DNA of 64,000 nt from Owenia fusiformis (lineage: Eukaryota > Annelida > Polychaeta > Sabellida > Oweniidae): NCBI GenBank assembly GCA_903813345.2, contig CAIIXF020000001.1, positions 17,873,915-17,937,914 on the forward strand. Direction: 5' to 3'. The position numbers and the translations under genes are program-made. Positions 30,243 to 42,800 of the stretch are shown here, one piece after another. Position 1 is the stretch's first letter; each line of letters begins with the position of its first letter. The notes beneath the pieces were generated by a model. That model did not search any database, was not told where the DNA came from, and saw only the letters and a program-made list of their open reading frames with translations.

Positions 30243-31489
30243 TTTATAATCGCAGTTAACAGCAAAGAGTACAAAATATCGAGGTTATAACTTTTAAATT
30301 TTTACCTGACAAAAAATGAGATATCTGAGCGAATAAAGAGATTATGAAATATTTCAAAAGATAGAAACGCCCAAATTCATTAGCATGAGAAAGGAGATGA
30401 TCATCTTTTTACATTATTAGCACATGTAGCCTTAGGCTATAAAAGATTATCATAAATTTATAACTGTTGGGCATTTTAGAAATAACATGAAATGCTGTAA
30501 AAAATATTGTAAAGCGTGACAAATTCTTTTTCAAAAAGTTACTCACAATTAAACAGAACTATTTTGGAAACGTTTTAAACAAATATCTCAAGCTGATGAA
30601 AATCAAGATGATATAGCCTCTGTTTAAAATTATATTCTAGCAACGTTTGATCTGCTAAATTGTATACAACCAGTAGGGTTCTATATTAATTTTTAAAACA
30701 TCAATGGTTAAAGAAGGCAGAATGGATGCAGAATGTAAACTTGAAAAATGAAGAATCTTGAGTCAGGACTGTTGAGAACACAAGAGCTCATTACCGTTCG
30801 GTATTATTATGTATAATAAAGCGCTTATCAGCCATCTTGGATTTTAGGTTTAGGTCGACGACATCAATAGTATTGTCTCAAAATCTTTATGCCGTATATA
30901 AGGTTTAGTGGTTTTGTGGTTTATCTTTATTGTCTCATTTAAGTGGATATCGTACCCTGATCATAATTATTATTAATTATATTCATTATTGGTTGTTGGT
31001 ATTATTAATTGCTGGTGATAAGTTATATCAATTGCTTGCTATAAAAATAATTTTAATTGCGTTTCTTGCAAATAAGTCATTCATACAAAAATCACACCGT
31101 TTGCATATCATTAATCTTTGGATTGTGAATTTACAATTACAGATTAAGCCTTTTTTCGAAAAAATCTCCATAATTGACGTGCTTTAAAATAGGGGTGTAT
31201 TCACCTTTTCAGCCATTTCTAAAGCATGACGACTGTTCAATTCTGACACTACTTAAAGAAGGTCATATGTCTTTAAAACCAGATTGATACTCTCTGAAGG
31301 TTATACAAATAAAAATCAAATAGAAAGGTACTCGAGTTATGAAAAAAAAGATTTTAAAGAAAAAGTGATTGCATCTTTTGCAAAAATGGCGCCTGTTTTG
31401 AATGGAGTTGCTAGCCTGCCATGTTATTGAAATTCCTTTATAGAGTAGAGTTTTTTGCCCAAGTAAAATAGCGCCATTGTAAATTAAGC
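30243..31489. other. AT-rich DNA without recognised gene
   Basis: Only short random frames are present. A single GCCATCTTGG motif at about 30830 foreshadows the repeat block that begins near 31490. Confidence 0.5.
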
Positions 31490-31850
31490 AGCCATCTTGA
31501 AAATATCTTCTTGGGCAGAGCTTCTGGGTTCCTTAGGCGTCTGCACATATCATTTGAATAAAAGTGGCCAACCGGTATTTCAGTCATTAAAGATTACGAA
31601 AAATGACAGCCATCTTGGACTAAGCGGCCACACTGAAAATACTCTCTTCAGCAGAAGTTTTACTCCCAGAAGGCACAAGCCTAGAAAATCTGAATTTGAA
31701 ATGTCAACCGGAATATTTTTTACGAGGAATGGGTGTCCATACTGAAAATTCAGTATCAAGCAGAGATTCCATATCCATAAGGCATCGGCCTATAGAGTGT
31801 GAACGGTCTCCTGGTGTTTGAGTTTAAAGTATCTCCCAAACAGATGTCCA
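31490..31850. repeat. degenerate ~125-bp tandem repeat with GCCATCTTG
   Basis: About three diverged units can be aligned by the order GCCATCTTG, then TTC..GCAGA, then CC.TAAGGC/GAAGGC, then CAACCGG. The first two begin near 31491 and 31607 and the third near 31730. The plus-strand open frame at 31497-31745 spans units and has no recognised domain, so I treat it as chance. Confidence 0.5.
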
Positions 31851-32429
31851 GAAGAAGGGACGGACGGATGGACGTCTTCTTCATATCACTCACGATCAAC
31901 GGTTGGTGGGATAATTAGATGTAAGACAAGCGATAAGTGGTAACACGTTAATTTAGATACAGATATATTTAGATACATGTGTGAGGAGGTGTGTAGTCAC
32001 GGAGAGAGAGGGGGGGGGGGTGTAGTCTTGTAGCTAGACTGGTTATTTTGATGTAGATGGGTTAAGGACTCCACGGGTAGCTGGCATTGCTTTTTATGGA
32101 AGTGATTGCAATGCTGACTGGGTATCTAAATTTGATTGACCAAATGGAAAGAATTATCTCTTATTCAAAGAGGGAAGATATCGTAGATGAAGCAAGTGTG
32201 ACAGGTTTTGATTGTGATGTCACAATTCACAAAAACAGATTTTACAATCTAAAAATGAAGAAATTCATGATTAGGATGTCTAATATGTCTGCCTCTATGT
32301 GATAATAGCTGTCAATCTCAGGAAAGTCATTACTGTACATTACATGACAGTATGTATGCCTTAATCCTGAAACATTTGCTACCATTCACGAGTCATTCCA
32401 GAACTGAACTTGTAACATAATAGTATGTC

Positions 32430-34028
32430 TAATGCCTGGGTCACATAGCCGCCGGGCGCCGGCCGATGAATAGTCATCGGTCGATTTCTAAATCGACCGG
32501 GCGCCGGTGACTTTTCACCGATGTCTTGATCTAATCGTGAGTATGGTCACATTAGTACAGGCATCGTACGGCGCCCGCAATCAATTGAATCTGAAAGACA
32601 TCGCACGGGTATCGCAAGGCTATCTGCCGATGGCCGTACGACACCCGCCAGGACATCGGTCGATCTACAGGCCTCTAGATTTACACTAAATTCTTGTATG
32701 ACCCAGTATGACTGTTCCACATGGCGTGAATGCAAGATTTGAAAACGAAATACTTCGATAGACAGGACTTCCAGGATAATAATGTTTTCATGCAATAAAA
32801 ATCAGAAAAAGAAAATCCTTTTTGAGTAAATAGGTTCAATATTTAGAAAAAATGCTGACATGGGTCCCTATTCATAACTATCATGGGTACTTCAATTGAA
32901 AGAAAACATTGTTTTAATAAAAACACTGTATTTATGCCCAGAAAGTACTCATGGTGAAAGATATGACCGTCTAAAATCACTTGCCGCAATGCACGTGGTC
33001 TTTTCATCAAAGTGCACCCTGACCTTAATTAATTTTTAGATCTTTCATATAAACAAATACTATGTCTACCTGTCCATCCGATGCTATTTGCAAAATTCCA
33101 TATTTCTGCATCTTTCTTTTGTCTGTTCTCGTAAAGAGAATTTGTTTGGTCATAAAAATATGGCCTATCTTCAAAGAAATTGGCAATTTTTCTTCTATTT
33201 CAAGTGGAGTACCCTCTTCCCTAGACACATCTAAATCTTCATCATCCACCAGCTCACTAGCATTGTTATTGTCTTTTTCCACCTGTCTTCCAAAGGCCTT
33301 CCTCATATATTGCCCATTGGCCTTATCCCCTCTATCCTTATCCTTTGGCATATTAACTGTAATTGAGAAATTGAGACAGTGAACTTTCGTATTAAAATTG
33401 TGACCCTTGAAAACAATTTTTGTACTCACAAAAACATTCAGAAGATTTTTAAAATAAATTTGTAATGATATATGCATGAGTGAATATACGCATAAAAATG
33501 TATCACTCTATTCAATGTGTATGATGTCAATATAAGATCGACTAGATCAACCCACCCCCCAGCCATTCAAATGTGTGTCATTGTTTAGCCTAATCGTTCC
33601 ATTTATGTTTTATAAAAAATCTCTGACAGTGTGTAGTAATTATAATTCCTTACCTCATTATCTTTAGAACCTTTATATCACTTTATAAGTAATCATTATT
33701 AAGATTTATCAAACAAATCAGCACGTAAAATCCCAAGATGACCGTGCGATGCCACCGGGCGCCGTAAGATAATCGTACGATGACCGGACGGGACACGGAC
33801 GGGAAGGTACCGATGCGTTTGGTTGAGAAAAAATCGCCAAGACATCGGCAACTTTTATCATCGCGATAAAACTCTGCCGGCGCCCGTACGATGTCTAAAA
33901 ATCGGCCGATAAGTGGCGATCATCGTCCGGCGCCCGTACGATGCCCGGGCTCGCCGGCCGATTTTGAACAAAATACTCATCGGCCGGGCGCCGTAGTGAA
34001 AATCGGAGCCTATGTGACCAAGGCATTA
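32430..34028. mobile_element. 1.6-kb TIR element with CpG-rich subterminal blocks
   Basis: The ends TAATGCCTGGGTCACATAG and (inverted) TAATGCCTTGGTCACATAG differ at one position. Next to each end is about 230-290 bp of GC- and CpG-rich DNA packed with GGCGCCCG, CGATG/CATCG and CGGCCGAT motifs in both orientations (32445-32670, 33745-34005). The AT-rich centre contains a coding-like exon on the minus strand. No clear target duplication was found, so the superfamily is unknown. Confidence 0.8.
33025..33351 (-). CDS. candidate first coding exon inside the TIR element
   Basis: From the ATG at 33351 the frame runs MPKDKDRGDKANGQYMRKAF, an acidic linker (ELVDDEDLDVSREE), then LPISLKIGHIFMTKQILFTR and continues to a stop at 33025. 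It has even, protein-like composition. A good acceptor (TCTCAATTACAG) lies just upstream of the ATG, and CAG|GTAGAC at 33070/33069 could be a donor, making a 94-codon exon ending IASDGQ. The family is not recognised. It could be a transposon protein or a host exon captured by the element. No following exon was identified. Confidence 0.45.
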   Translation of the reverse strand: MPKDKDRGDKANGQYMRKAFGRQVEKDNNNASELVDDEDLDVSREEGTPLEIEEKLPISLKIGHIFMTKQILFTRTDKRKMQKYGILQIASDGQVDIVFVYMKDLKIN

Positions 34029-35039
34029 TCGAGGCTAAATGAATTCCTCATCTTTTGATATATCCTGTATAACAATTGGTTTATCTATGTGATCCTAAAA
34101 ACTAATACAAGTGTCTCAGTTTCTATTGTCCACCCTGTATAATTAAAATGTTTCAACAGTTTACCTTTTTACAACTAATTAAGTTTTTTAAATACTCAAA
34201 GTATTGAAGTTACGTATATTTGGCTAACTAATTATTTAAACATATAATGTGAAGCCTTGACGTTCGCACCTTACACGGGGCCTTTAATATTATTTTGATA
34301 GCATTGGATAAAACTACACAATACGTCAAATTGGTTTATTCCTTAATCGGGGCCTTTAATATATAATTGTAACGCTAACATCTCCTTAACTTAATTTCAT
34401 ATATTGTTTATTGCATCATATTCTACCGTAGTGTTAACTATTCTTTTTGTACTGTTCTACAAATGAATGGTAAAGTAATGCCTGTGCAGGACCTTCAGAA
34501 TCTAGAATGAATTAATTTTACATTTCTATGAGATTGCTTGGCCCACGTGTCAGCTTTTATCAAATCAATGAACCAAGGCCATATTGACACAGACAAGTCT
34601 AGGAAACTCCAGGTGCTTGTTGCCGGGGGCTTCAAATGGGCATTTATTGACTGTGTAAAAAGGTTCGAAAATTGAATTGACACAAAGGGAATGGGTATTA
34701 GTATACTTTTTTCTAAACTCAACAGATTAAAGCTAACTATTGGCATGATGGCTTAAATGTGGGACTTTTAATACCATTGTCTAATGGTTAGTTTTCAACA
34801 TATTTCAGACATCACACACCAACAGAAGCTCTACGAAGCCAAGCCAACGCGACAGCCCCATCTCATCAAACAAAATCAGAGAGCTCCAAATGATACAATG
34901 TATTATGGCGCAATCTGATCCTCTCATTAAATCCATAATCAAAAAGTAGCCATAAATAAATCAAAAGTGGGAATATATATATGCATGTGTTCGCATATTG
35001 CCCCATTATTTTAGATTGTTGTAAGTTGTCAATAATATA
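34029..35039. other. AT-rich DNA without recognised gene
   Basis: Two short direct repeats (GGGGCCTTTAATAT near 34276 and 34349) are the only structure seen. The open frames are short and featureless. Confidence 0.5.
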
Positions 35040-36069
35040 AGTACAGTGTAGGTAGGCTAATTAGTTTTTGAAATTGTTGTAACCGGAAATGTTACCAACC
35101 AATAGAACGGAAATGATATCAAGTAGGTATGTTTTTACATTGAGTTTTTGACATTGCTGTAGCTGGAAATTTTACCAAGTAAATACTGAATGTTCTACCT
35201 TTGTGATGTTTTAGGCTTTTCCATTGATGAAGTGCTATGAAGTTATATATAAAGTTTGGAAATACAGTTTTGCGTAAAAATATAGGGATACCAATGGGGA
35301 CACTGAGATTGCGGTCCTCTTTGAGCAGACCTTTTTCTATTTTCTTACTAATATACGTTTTTATATACAAAGGATGTTAAATTGTAAAGCTAAGTTTCAC
35401 ATTGCTAAGTTATTTAATAAGACAGATACAAAATATGACACGTCAAATTTATATACTAGTAATCTCTTTTTTCCATATGTTTTCCTGACAGACTAGCTAA
35501 CTAATATATCTATCTGGTACTTAATTTGAGACATGACTAATATCCGTGTTAAATTGTTGCTTTGAATAACATTCTGTTTATATTTATTATTAAAAAAACT
35601 CCAAGAGATTTATTTATCTCACTTCAAGAAGAATTGTAAAATTGATTCCTGCATATTATGCCACCCTGTTACACTGCTGACTTAAAGCTGAAAGTTAAAT
35701 GATGACTTCAGTATGTATGAAATGTTTCTTTGTGCTGTGGTCTCAAATTGTGACAATGGTACTATACTGGTTGGGGGAGGGAGTATTTCTCTTCACGTCA
35801 GATCATGGGTTTGGACAATTTGTTTTTTTACAAGGGTTGTACTCGTATGTTTTTTTCTTGCTCTTGCCCTTGCTCTGTAATACTCCTGGCCCTTTCCCCT
35901 TGGCACTTGTACATGCCTATTTCTCGATATTGCTGTTACTGGGAATATTACCGAGCAAAAATGCTTAATAGTTTCCGATATTGCTTTTATTGGAAACATC
36001 ACCAAGCAGAAATATTACAAAGTGATCATGCTTAAACTAGTTTTTGGTATTCCTATATTTCAAATGTTA

Positions 36070-36570
36070 GTTCTCACTACGTTCTCGAAAACGGGCTTGA
36101 ACTGTGTACGAACGGACTGGACGTACTAAAAACCGTTTGGGGTCTATTTACAAACTTCATCGAACGTACTCGAACGGGTAGGTCCTCTAGAACTTAGAAC
36201 ATGCTCAAAATTTTCTCGTGGTCGATACGTTCTACAATTAGAACGAGTGACAACGTACTAACGACGAGCTGGACGTACTAGGAACGGAACCGTCATACTT
36301 CAATCCTACTAGGGACGTTTTAACAACGAGTTGAACTCTCCGAGGACGTATTGAGAACGAGGTTGAACTAATTGCAAACGTGTTTAAACTGATTAAGAAC
36401 GTATTTAAGACTGCTTATGAACGAATTAGCAAAAATATAGCTATCACACCAAACAAGTTGCCACTGCGTTCTTCAAAACTGGTTTTAACTGTGTGCGAAC
36501 GGAATGAACGTAGCTGCAACTTTCTATGGTCTATTTACGAACTTCATGGACTTTCCCGGACGGGGAATGT
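36070..36570. repeat. GAACG-rich direct repeat
   Basis: About 100 bp at 36081-36180 and again at 36468-36570 share the order CGTTCT..AAAAC, TTTTAACTGTGTGCGAACGG (or its diverged form) and TCTATTTACGAACTTCAT. GAACG/CGTTC is repeated dozens of times across 36070-36850. The right copy lies inside the MITE at 36441-36850. Confidence 0.6.
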
Positions 36571-36850
36571 GATTTAGAATTTTGAATCGATTCAAAATTC
36601 GATGGCGACCATACCGTTCTGTAATCAGGTCATGATGACCTTCTAGACTAAGGGACGCGTTATACACCGTTGCACACCGACGTGGTGCGACCTGAACGAA
36701 CTGCGAACGAGATGGACGTATTGAAGACTGTTTATGAACGAAGTAGCTAATTATTTTAGACATATTTCCCGACCACAGCCAGATTGAGCCCGTTTTACGA
36801 CATTTTCGTAGGACTGGCAAGAACGGGTAAGAACTAGTTTGGTGTGATAG
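36441..36850. mobile_element. MITE with CTATCACACCAAAC ends
   Basis: CTATCACACCAAACAAG at the left is inverted at the right as CTAGTTTGGTGTGATAG. The next bases inside the ends, GTTCTT and AAGAAC, are also complementary. The 410-bp interior is non-coding. Confidence 0.65.
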
Positions 36851-37452
36851 GGGGGTTACCAAGGAAGTATGCCACGACTAGTTTTTGGGATAGCTTGTTA
36901 CAGGAAATGTTTCCAAATACGAATGATTTAACTATGTGATATTGCTGTAGCTGGAAATGTTTCGCAGTAAGTATATAAGCACTAGTGCCAAAGGGAAAGG
37001 ACTAAAAGTTGTAGTGGAACTTAGCAAGAAAAAGCAAACTCTAAGTGCATACCAGTCAAGAAAAACAAACCCCATATAGCCCAAAACCATGATCTAACGT
37101 GAAAAGAAACAATGTCTAATACCCCCTTTCCCCCAACCATTCAGGAACCAATATCACAATCCAAGACCAGAAGACCAAGGGACATTTCATTCATACTGAA
37201 GTCATTAAAATACATGTTGAAGAAAAAATTAAAAAAGAATAGTTGTAGATACAAGTACTCATACAAGATGGAGCATTCAGTCTCAAATGATGTGGGATAG
37301 ATAAAATCCGGTCTCCAAGTCCATAAGCGTTTCAAAGGGTCAACATCCATTCACAAAAGCCGTCGCCATAATCCATAAAAACGTGAAAACTAGTTTTGAT
37401 ATTTCTGGAACTGAAAATGAGACCAAGCAAGCATGCTTAAACTAGTTATTTA

Positions 37453-38285
37453 CAGTGCGTATAAAAAACGCAACATATTTTTATCTCCGAAAAGCACAAA
37501 ACCAGTGATAACAGCATTGATTTTATTCAATGCACCATAAATCCACGTGTCTCCTCTTTACAATGATATATCATTCATTGATATTTGGTCATGGTAGGGC
37601 GAGTAATCATACCATTTGCAAAGCTGGCCAAAATTAGCTTGGGACCAAGCATCCCTTTCATTTGATGTACCAAGAATCAACATTACTCGTCTTTGCGATG
37701 GAATATCATTCATTCACAGGGAGTCATCTCTGGCCGAACAATCATTAATTTTGCAAAGTGGGGCAAAATTCAGCTTGGACCCAAGTTTCAAACATTGCAA
37801 AAGTCAGTACAAGGGGCTATTGGAAGAAGGTGTGACAGGTGTGGCATAGACAGTAAAGTGTTCATACCCATACTCTTGCAAGAATACATCCTATACCCCT
37901 CCATAAAGATGCGCTCATCTGTTCACGTCATGCATGGTTCAGCCCTGAGTCATCTGTGGGTTAAAGCAGAGAAAAGCAGCCCATTGGCAATTCTTTCCCG
38001 AGGTTTTGCAAAAAAAGTCACAACAATTCAAGTCAGGGGAACTTCCAATGGCACTTAGCACTTGTACCAATATTTGCAATATCTAAAACTTGGTCCAGAG
38101 CCGATTTTGACCCACTGTGCAAATGAAAGGATTTCTCACCCAACCATTACCACATGTGAACGAATGACAAATCATTGCAAAGAGGAGAGATGTGGCTTTA
38201 TGGTACATTGAATGAAATTGATGTAGTCATCACTAGTTTTGTGATTTTACGAAATGACTACTTGTTGCCTTTTTTATACGCCCTG
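37453..38285. mobile_element. TA-duplicating MITE with ~140-bp TIRs, inside the satellite
   Basis: The ends CAGTGCGTATAAAAAACGCA and (inverted) CAGGGCGTATAAAAAAGGCA are flanked by TA (37451-37452, 38286-38287). The inverted homology extends past CCTCTTTACAATGATATATC / CCTCTTTGCAATGATTTGTC, about 140 bp from each end. Removing it restores a normal satellite unit (ACTAGTTATT + TATATTGCTGG). Open frames at 37616-38058 are in the interior and have no recognised domain. Confidence 0.85.
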
Positions 38286-39039
38286 TATATTGCTGGAACT
38301 GAATGTTACCAAGTACGTATGAATTTGTGATATTGCTGGAACGAGATGTGTTACCAAATACGCATGATTTAACTTGTTTGTGATATTGCTGCAACTTAAA
38401 AAGCATGCTTAAAGAGGAAAACTTCAATTTATTGATACATCCGGGTGTCTTATGTAACGTGTGAAATGCCTACCAGATAACAAACAGCTTTCAGTGAGGG
38501 ATGTGGCTTAGCAGTTGTGGGATATTTATAAACATAAGCACAAGTCATCTTGCTGCTATGTTTACATGTTTTAACTTTTGACCCGAAAGCATTGCAGACT
38601 AGGATTGGTCAAATTCAAATTCAACCCATATCCAACTGCTCATATTTAATGAGACCTTTAAAATATTTCTTTTCAAATTTGCTTCAAATAGTTACATAGA
38701 GCGTGAATTTGATTTCATATTTATCTTCATTATGGTTTCATACTTAACTGTAGCAAATTTGGGTCTTTGATGCTTCCTAGAAATCATAGTATTGGCAAAA
38801 TCAAAATTTTGCTGGTTTCAGTGATTCAAACATTTTTAGCAGACATAATTAAGTGTTTTTCCTTTTATACCCAGTTTTCCCTTTAAAACTAGTTTTTGAT
38901 GTTGCTGTCACTGGACCTGTTACGAAGTAAGTATGACTATTTTTTTGATATTGCTGTAGTAACTAGAAATGTTTCCATGTCAGTATTGGTGTCTGTAACA
39001 AATTCTTAAAACTAACTTAACAAATACTGTTTAGACCGA

Positions 39040-39480
39040 CCTCAGTTTTTTAGAAATCATCAACACGTTTTCAGAAGTTTAAATCTGACTTTATATTTAA
39101 GATCTGACCTTCAGTGAACTTTTCAAGGTCACACAAAATGTAAAAGAGGTCATTTTTCAACTTGTTTCAAATTGACCAATTTTCTTTCTCAAAATCATCT
39201 ACAAGTTATAAGAAGTTAAATATGACTTTAGATTTGAGCTTCATTGACCTTCTAAAGTAAAGTTTTCAACTTGCTTCAAATTGACCAATTTATTTTCAAA
39301 ATCATCTAGAAGTTCTCAAAAGTTCGAATCCAGCTATAGATTTAACCTTCAATGACATTCTCAAGGTCAAAAAAAATATTTGACCTTCAATGACCTTCTC
39401 AGGGTCCGGTTTTCCAACTTGCTTCAAATTGACCATTTTTTCAAAACCATCTACTCATGAATTCAAACTGACTTGAAATA
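39040..39480. repeat. ~105-150-bp tandem repeat with CAAATTGACCA
   Basis: Three to four diverged units share CTTCAATGACCTTCTCAAGG, TTTCAACTTGCTTCAAATTG and CAAAATCATCTAGAAGTT. CAAATTGACCA falls at about 39169, 39275 and 39427. It interrupts the older ~55-bp satellite. Confidence 0.65.
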
Positions 39481-39860
39481 ACAATATTGTGAGCAACTAG
39501 GTGGTGACATTTTGTCATGTTCGATTTTGGTGTAACTGGATATTTTTTTCCAAGTGAGTATGCTGTAATTTGTTTTTTACATTGTTGTAACTGGAAATGT
39601 AACCAAGCAAGTGTGCTGTATCTAGCTTTTTATATTGCTAGAACTGAAAATGATACCAAGTACGTATGATTTAACTAGTTTTTGACATTTCTGTAACTGG
39701 AAGTGTTATATGAATTAACTAGTTTTTCACTTTGGTAATGTTACCAAGTTTGTATGTAGCGTAACAAGTTGTTAATATTGTTGGAACTCGAACTGTTTCT
39801 AAGTACGTATGATTTAACTAGTTTTTGTTATTGTTTGCACTGGCAATGTTACAAGCATGA

Positions 39861-42800
39861 TTAAATTATCGATCCAACTCTCCGAGTTGCTCTGGATGGA
39901 TTAGGACCCTACATCAATACATTTTCAAAAACATCTGTTTTATTTTTAAAAGAGGATCTTGTTTTCCGAATATAATATTATCACAGCAAGGTATCTATAG
40001 TTTCTTCAAAGGTAGATTGGATTGAAATCGTTTGGAAGATAAACGTTAGTGACCAAAATTAGACTGAAAGTAACGGACCCCATGAGAAAATAACATTTGG
40101 TATTTTGTTTTCGACATCATCGCATTTCAGGAATTTAGGTATGTGGAATATTATGACAATTCCTTTTTTATGGCAAGAAAAGTAGTTTTGAATATTTGTT
40201 GAATTTCATCTTACGTTTCAAGTTGATGGAAATGCTACACTCTACATCAAGTTATATGAAACGCATAAAATACTGAAAAGATGTAACTGTAATACTTTTA
40301 CCATACACCATTCTTTATTTCAACCATTTAATTTCATCTTGATACACATATAGCTTCAATTTTATAAAAAAAAAGTCTGATGTCACGAGGTAGTCCCGTG
40401 TTGTCATTAAGGACGAACTTTTGAAATGCACAAAAAGTCTTAACATAAATCTAAATCTAATGCAAATATTTCTTAGCTAAATTTTCAACAAACCAAAACT
40501 GAATGCTATGGACGTCGGTAACTTTCATCGATATTAACAGCGATTCACTATCAGCTTAATGTGACGTAAGTAGCTTTTGAGCGTTGGTAATTTGGAAACG
40601 TTGGCATGCTTTTTTGTGCACTATGTATTGTATTCATATTACTTAACTTTGATTCATAAGTAAATTGACTTCATCTTGATTCCTTGCTCGTAACCATCTT
40701 TGTTTTCGAATATGATATGATTTGAGAAGAAGAATATGATATACGTTCATACCGTTTTTTTAAAATTCAAATGACAGGACTAACATACAGAGTTGCTTGA
40801 CGTGCCTGGCAACGAACGTCGACTGATTATTATTACGGTTAGTAATCATGAGACTTAAATCCTATGTACGAGTATGCCAGTAGGCCATGGACAGTTCCCT
40901 GTTGTGATCTGCTTTAGTCAATTCCGTTAGAAGAATTATATTTAGCTTCACTATAGCATTAGAAGAACATTGTGACTGAGAACTGGTTCTGAAATATGAA
41001 ATAACTGCACAGTCACGTAACCTAAGTCAGACCGTTGCTAGGATGTTCAATGGCTGAACTACTTCGGTTATTGACGCTTATTGATGAATGGTATTGGCGT
41101 CAGTTCCTGTGATTTGATTTTGTTGTACAACAGTAAGAGGAGACTGCGTGTCTGTATAGTGGATTTGATACATTGGAACTGTATGTAATCCATCTCTGTT
41201 AGAAATGTAGAAATGATATTGTTTACAATCGAAATAAGATTTAATCATCGTGTCAGTATAGACCATGCATTCTAGGATTAGAATTTATTGAATTATTGAA
41301 CGATATCTCAATCCAATAATGCATTTAGGAATCCTTGTCACGCACGTGAAACAATTTCTGTATCTCGAGTTGAAAAAATATACCGATAAATGGAAAATCG
41401 TTTACGTAAAGAACAATTAATTACAATCAGGAATGCATTACTCGTACTAAAAAGAATTCCGAAGTAATTTAGCAATTATTTTTTCAAATTCTAAAAATTC
41501 TCTAATTGTAAGATCCATTACACAATAGTTGCATCTAAGTATCTTTAGAGGCTTACTGTCAGAATAAAGTGTGATTTAAATCAACAGGACATGCATTTCC
41601 TATTTAAGAATCTCGTATATTTTCGACTGTAACAAATGCAATACTCATACATCACTACAACCTTCATCTTGGGATCGGTCATTAAGTACTACGTGTTGTC
41701 AAGATCTCTGTAATTTATGTCGAGAGGGAGATAACCCTTGTCTCAATAGCACCAATTCCCCTATGCTAATTAACATAATTTATTCACCTTCTTTTTGCTC
41801 TATAGAGGTCAAAGAATTCCAGTTAGTACATAGACATGAGCAACGAATTTTATAAAGATAAATCGAATATTGCTTTCTGCGAACAAAATAAAGAATCTGA
41901 TTTGAATTGAACAAAGTAGACGCTCTCAGAAGACTATTTTTGACCATTTTTGTCAATTCCAACCGAAAAGTAGTTCCGGTTAATATGGTGGACATGATGG
42001 ACTCAAGAAAAGATGGCGCATTGATGTCCCTCCCACATAACTTTATTCATGTCACGTGGTTCATTTAATTGTCGGTCAAGATGAACCGCAATGAATTATG
42101 GCTTAACTCAAGACTCAAGAGGAGAAAAAACAATAATCTGTGGCATGCTCTTGAATTTATAAAGGATATACACACGATTAAAAAGATTTAGTGCAAAATA
42201 TTTTTATCCTGTTGAAACAGACTTTATGTCTCGGTAGTCATTGTGTGTTATATGACATAAATACACGAGTGAAAGTAAAACAAACAAAGAGCTATGCAAA
42301 CAAAACTAAGTGCAAACTGGGTCAGCAATAAGAGCACAAAGACATATTCCGATAGCACACGAGGCAACGTATCATAATGAAATCAAATTAACTATATTAA
42401 AGCATAAAACAGACAACCATGAACAATATAAAACAAACTATCTGAGCAATCATCGTCGATAGAAATCGATTTAGTATTCCACCAGTAAATGTTCTGAACA
42501 AAATATACATGATTTTATAAATTGTGATCCTGGTATCTTAAGTGGCCTTTTGAAGTCACAATTTCTTAAAAACAATAGGGTTTAGTAGGTTGCAAAACTA
42601 GAAATATTCAGTTCAGTTAGAGAATATTATGCAAGTCTTGTGTTGCCTAACGAAGGTAGTTTATATTTATTAGTAGTGCCTGTGATCGTTTTAGAATGAT
42701 CCTGGTACACAACGGTTTAGAGAAGAACTGGGTATTGTTACTCAGGAATATTGTCCAGTTGACCATCCTCGATTTCAATGTGCTGTTAATTTTTTTCATC

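Larger units (their letters stand above)
35040..39860. repeat. ancient ~55-bp satellite, fragmented by insertions
   Basis: Diverged units follow the pattern ACTAGTTTTTGATATTGCTG, then TAACTGGAAATGTTACCAAG, then a TAAGTATGATTTA-like spacer. Fragments are at about 35060-35190, 35915-36050, 36875-36985, 37388-37450, 38286-38410, 38888-38990 and 39518-39860. Between them lie unrelated blocks, at least two of which (36441-36850 and 37453-38285) are MITEs. Confidence 0.7.

Noticed and set aside
33062-33382. 106-codon plus-strand frame
   Set aside because: Antisense of the better minus-strand candidate exon; Ser/Leu-rich composition is a complement artefact.
42006-42060. Promoter from AAGATGGCGC plus TCACGTGG
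   Set aside because: Motifs alone are common in this window and no exon follows on either strand.
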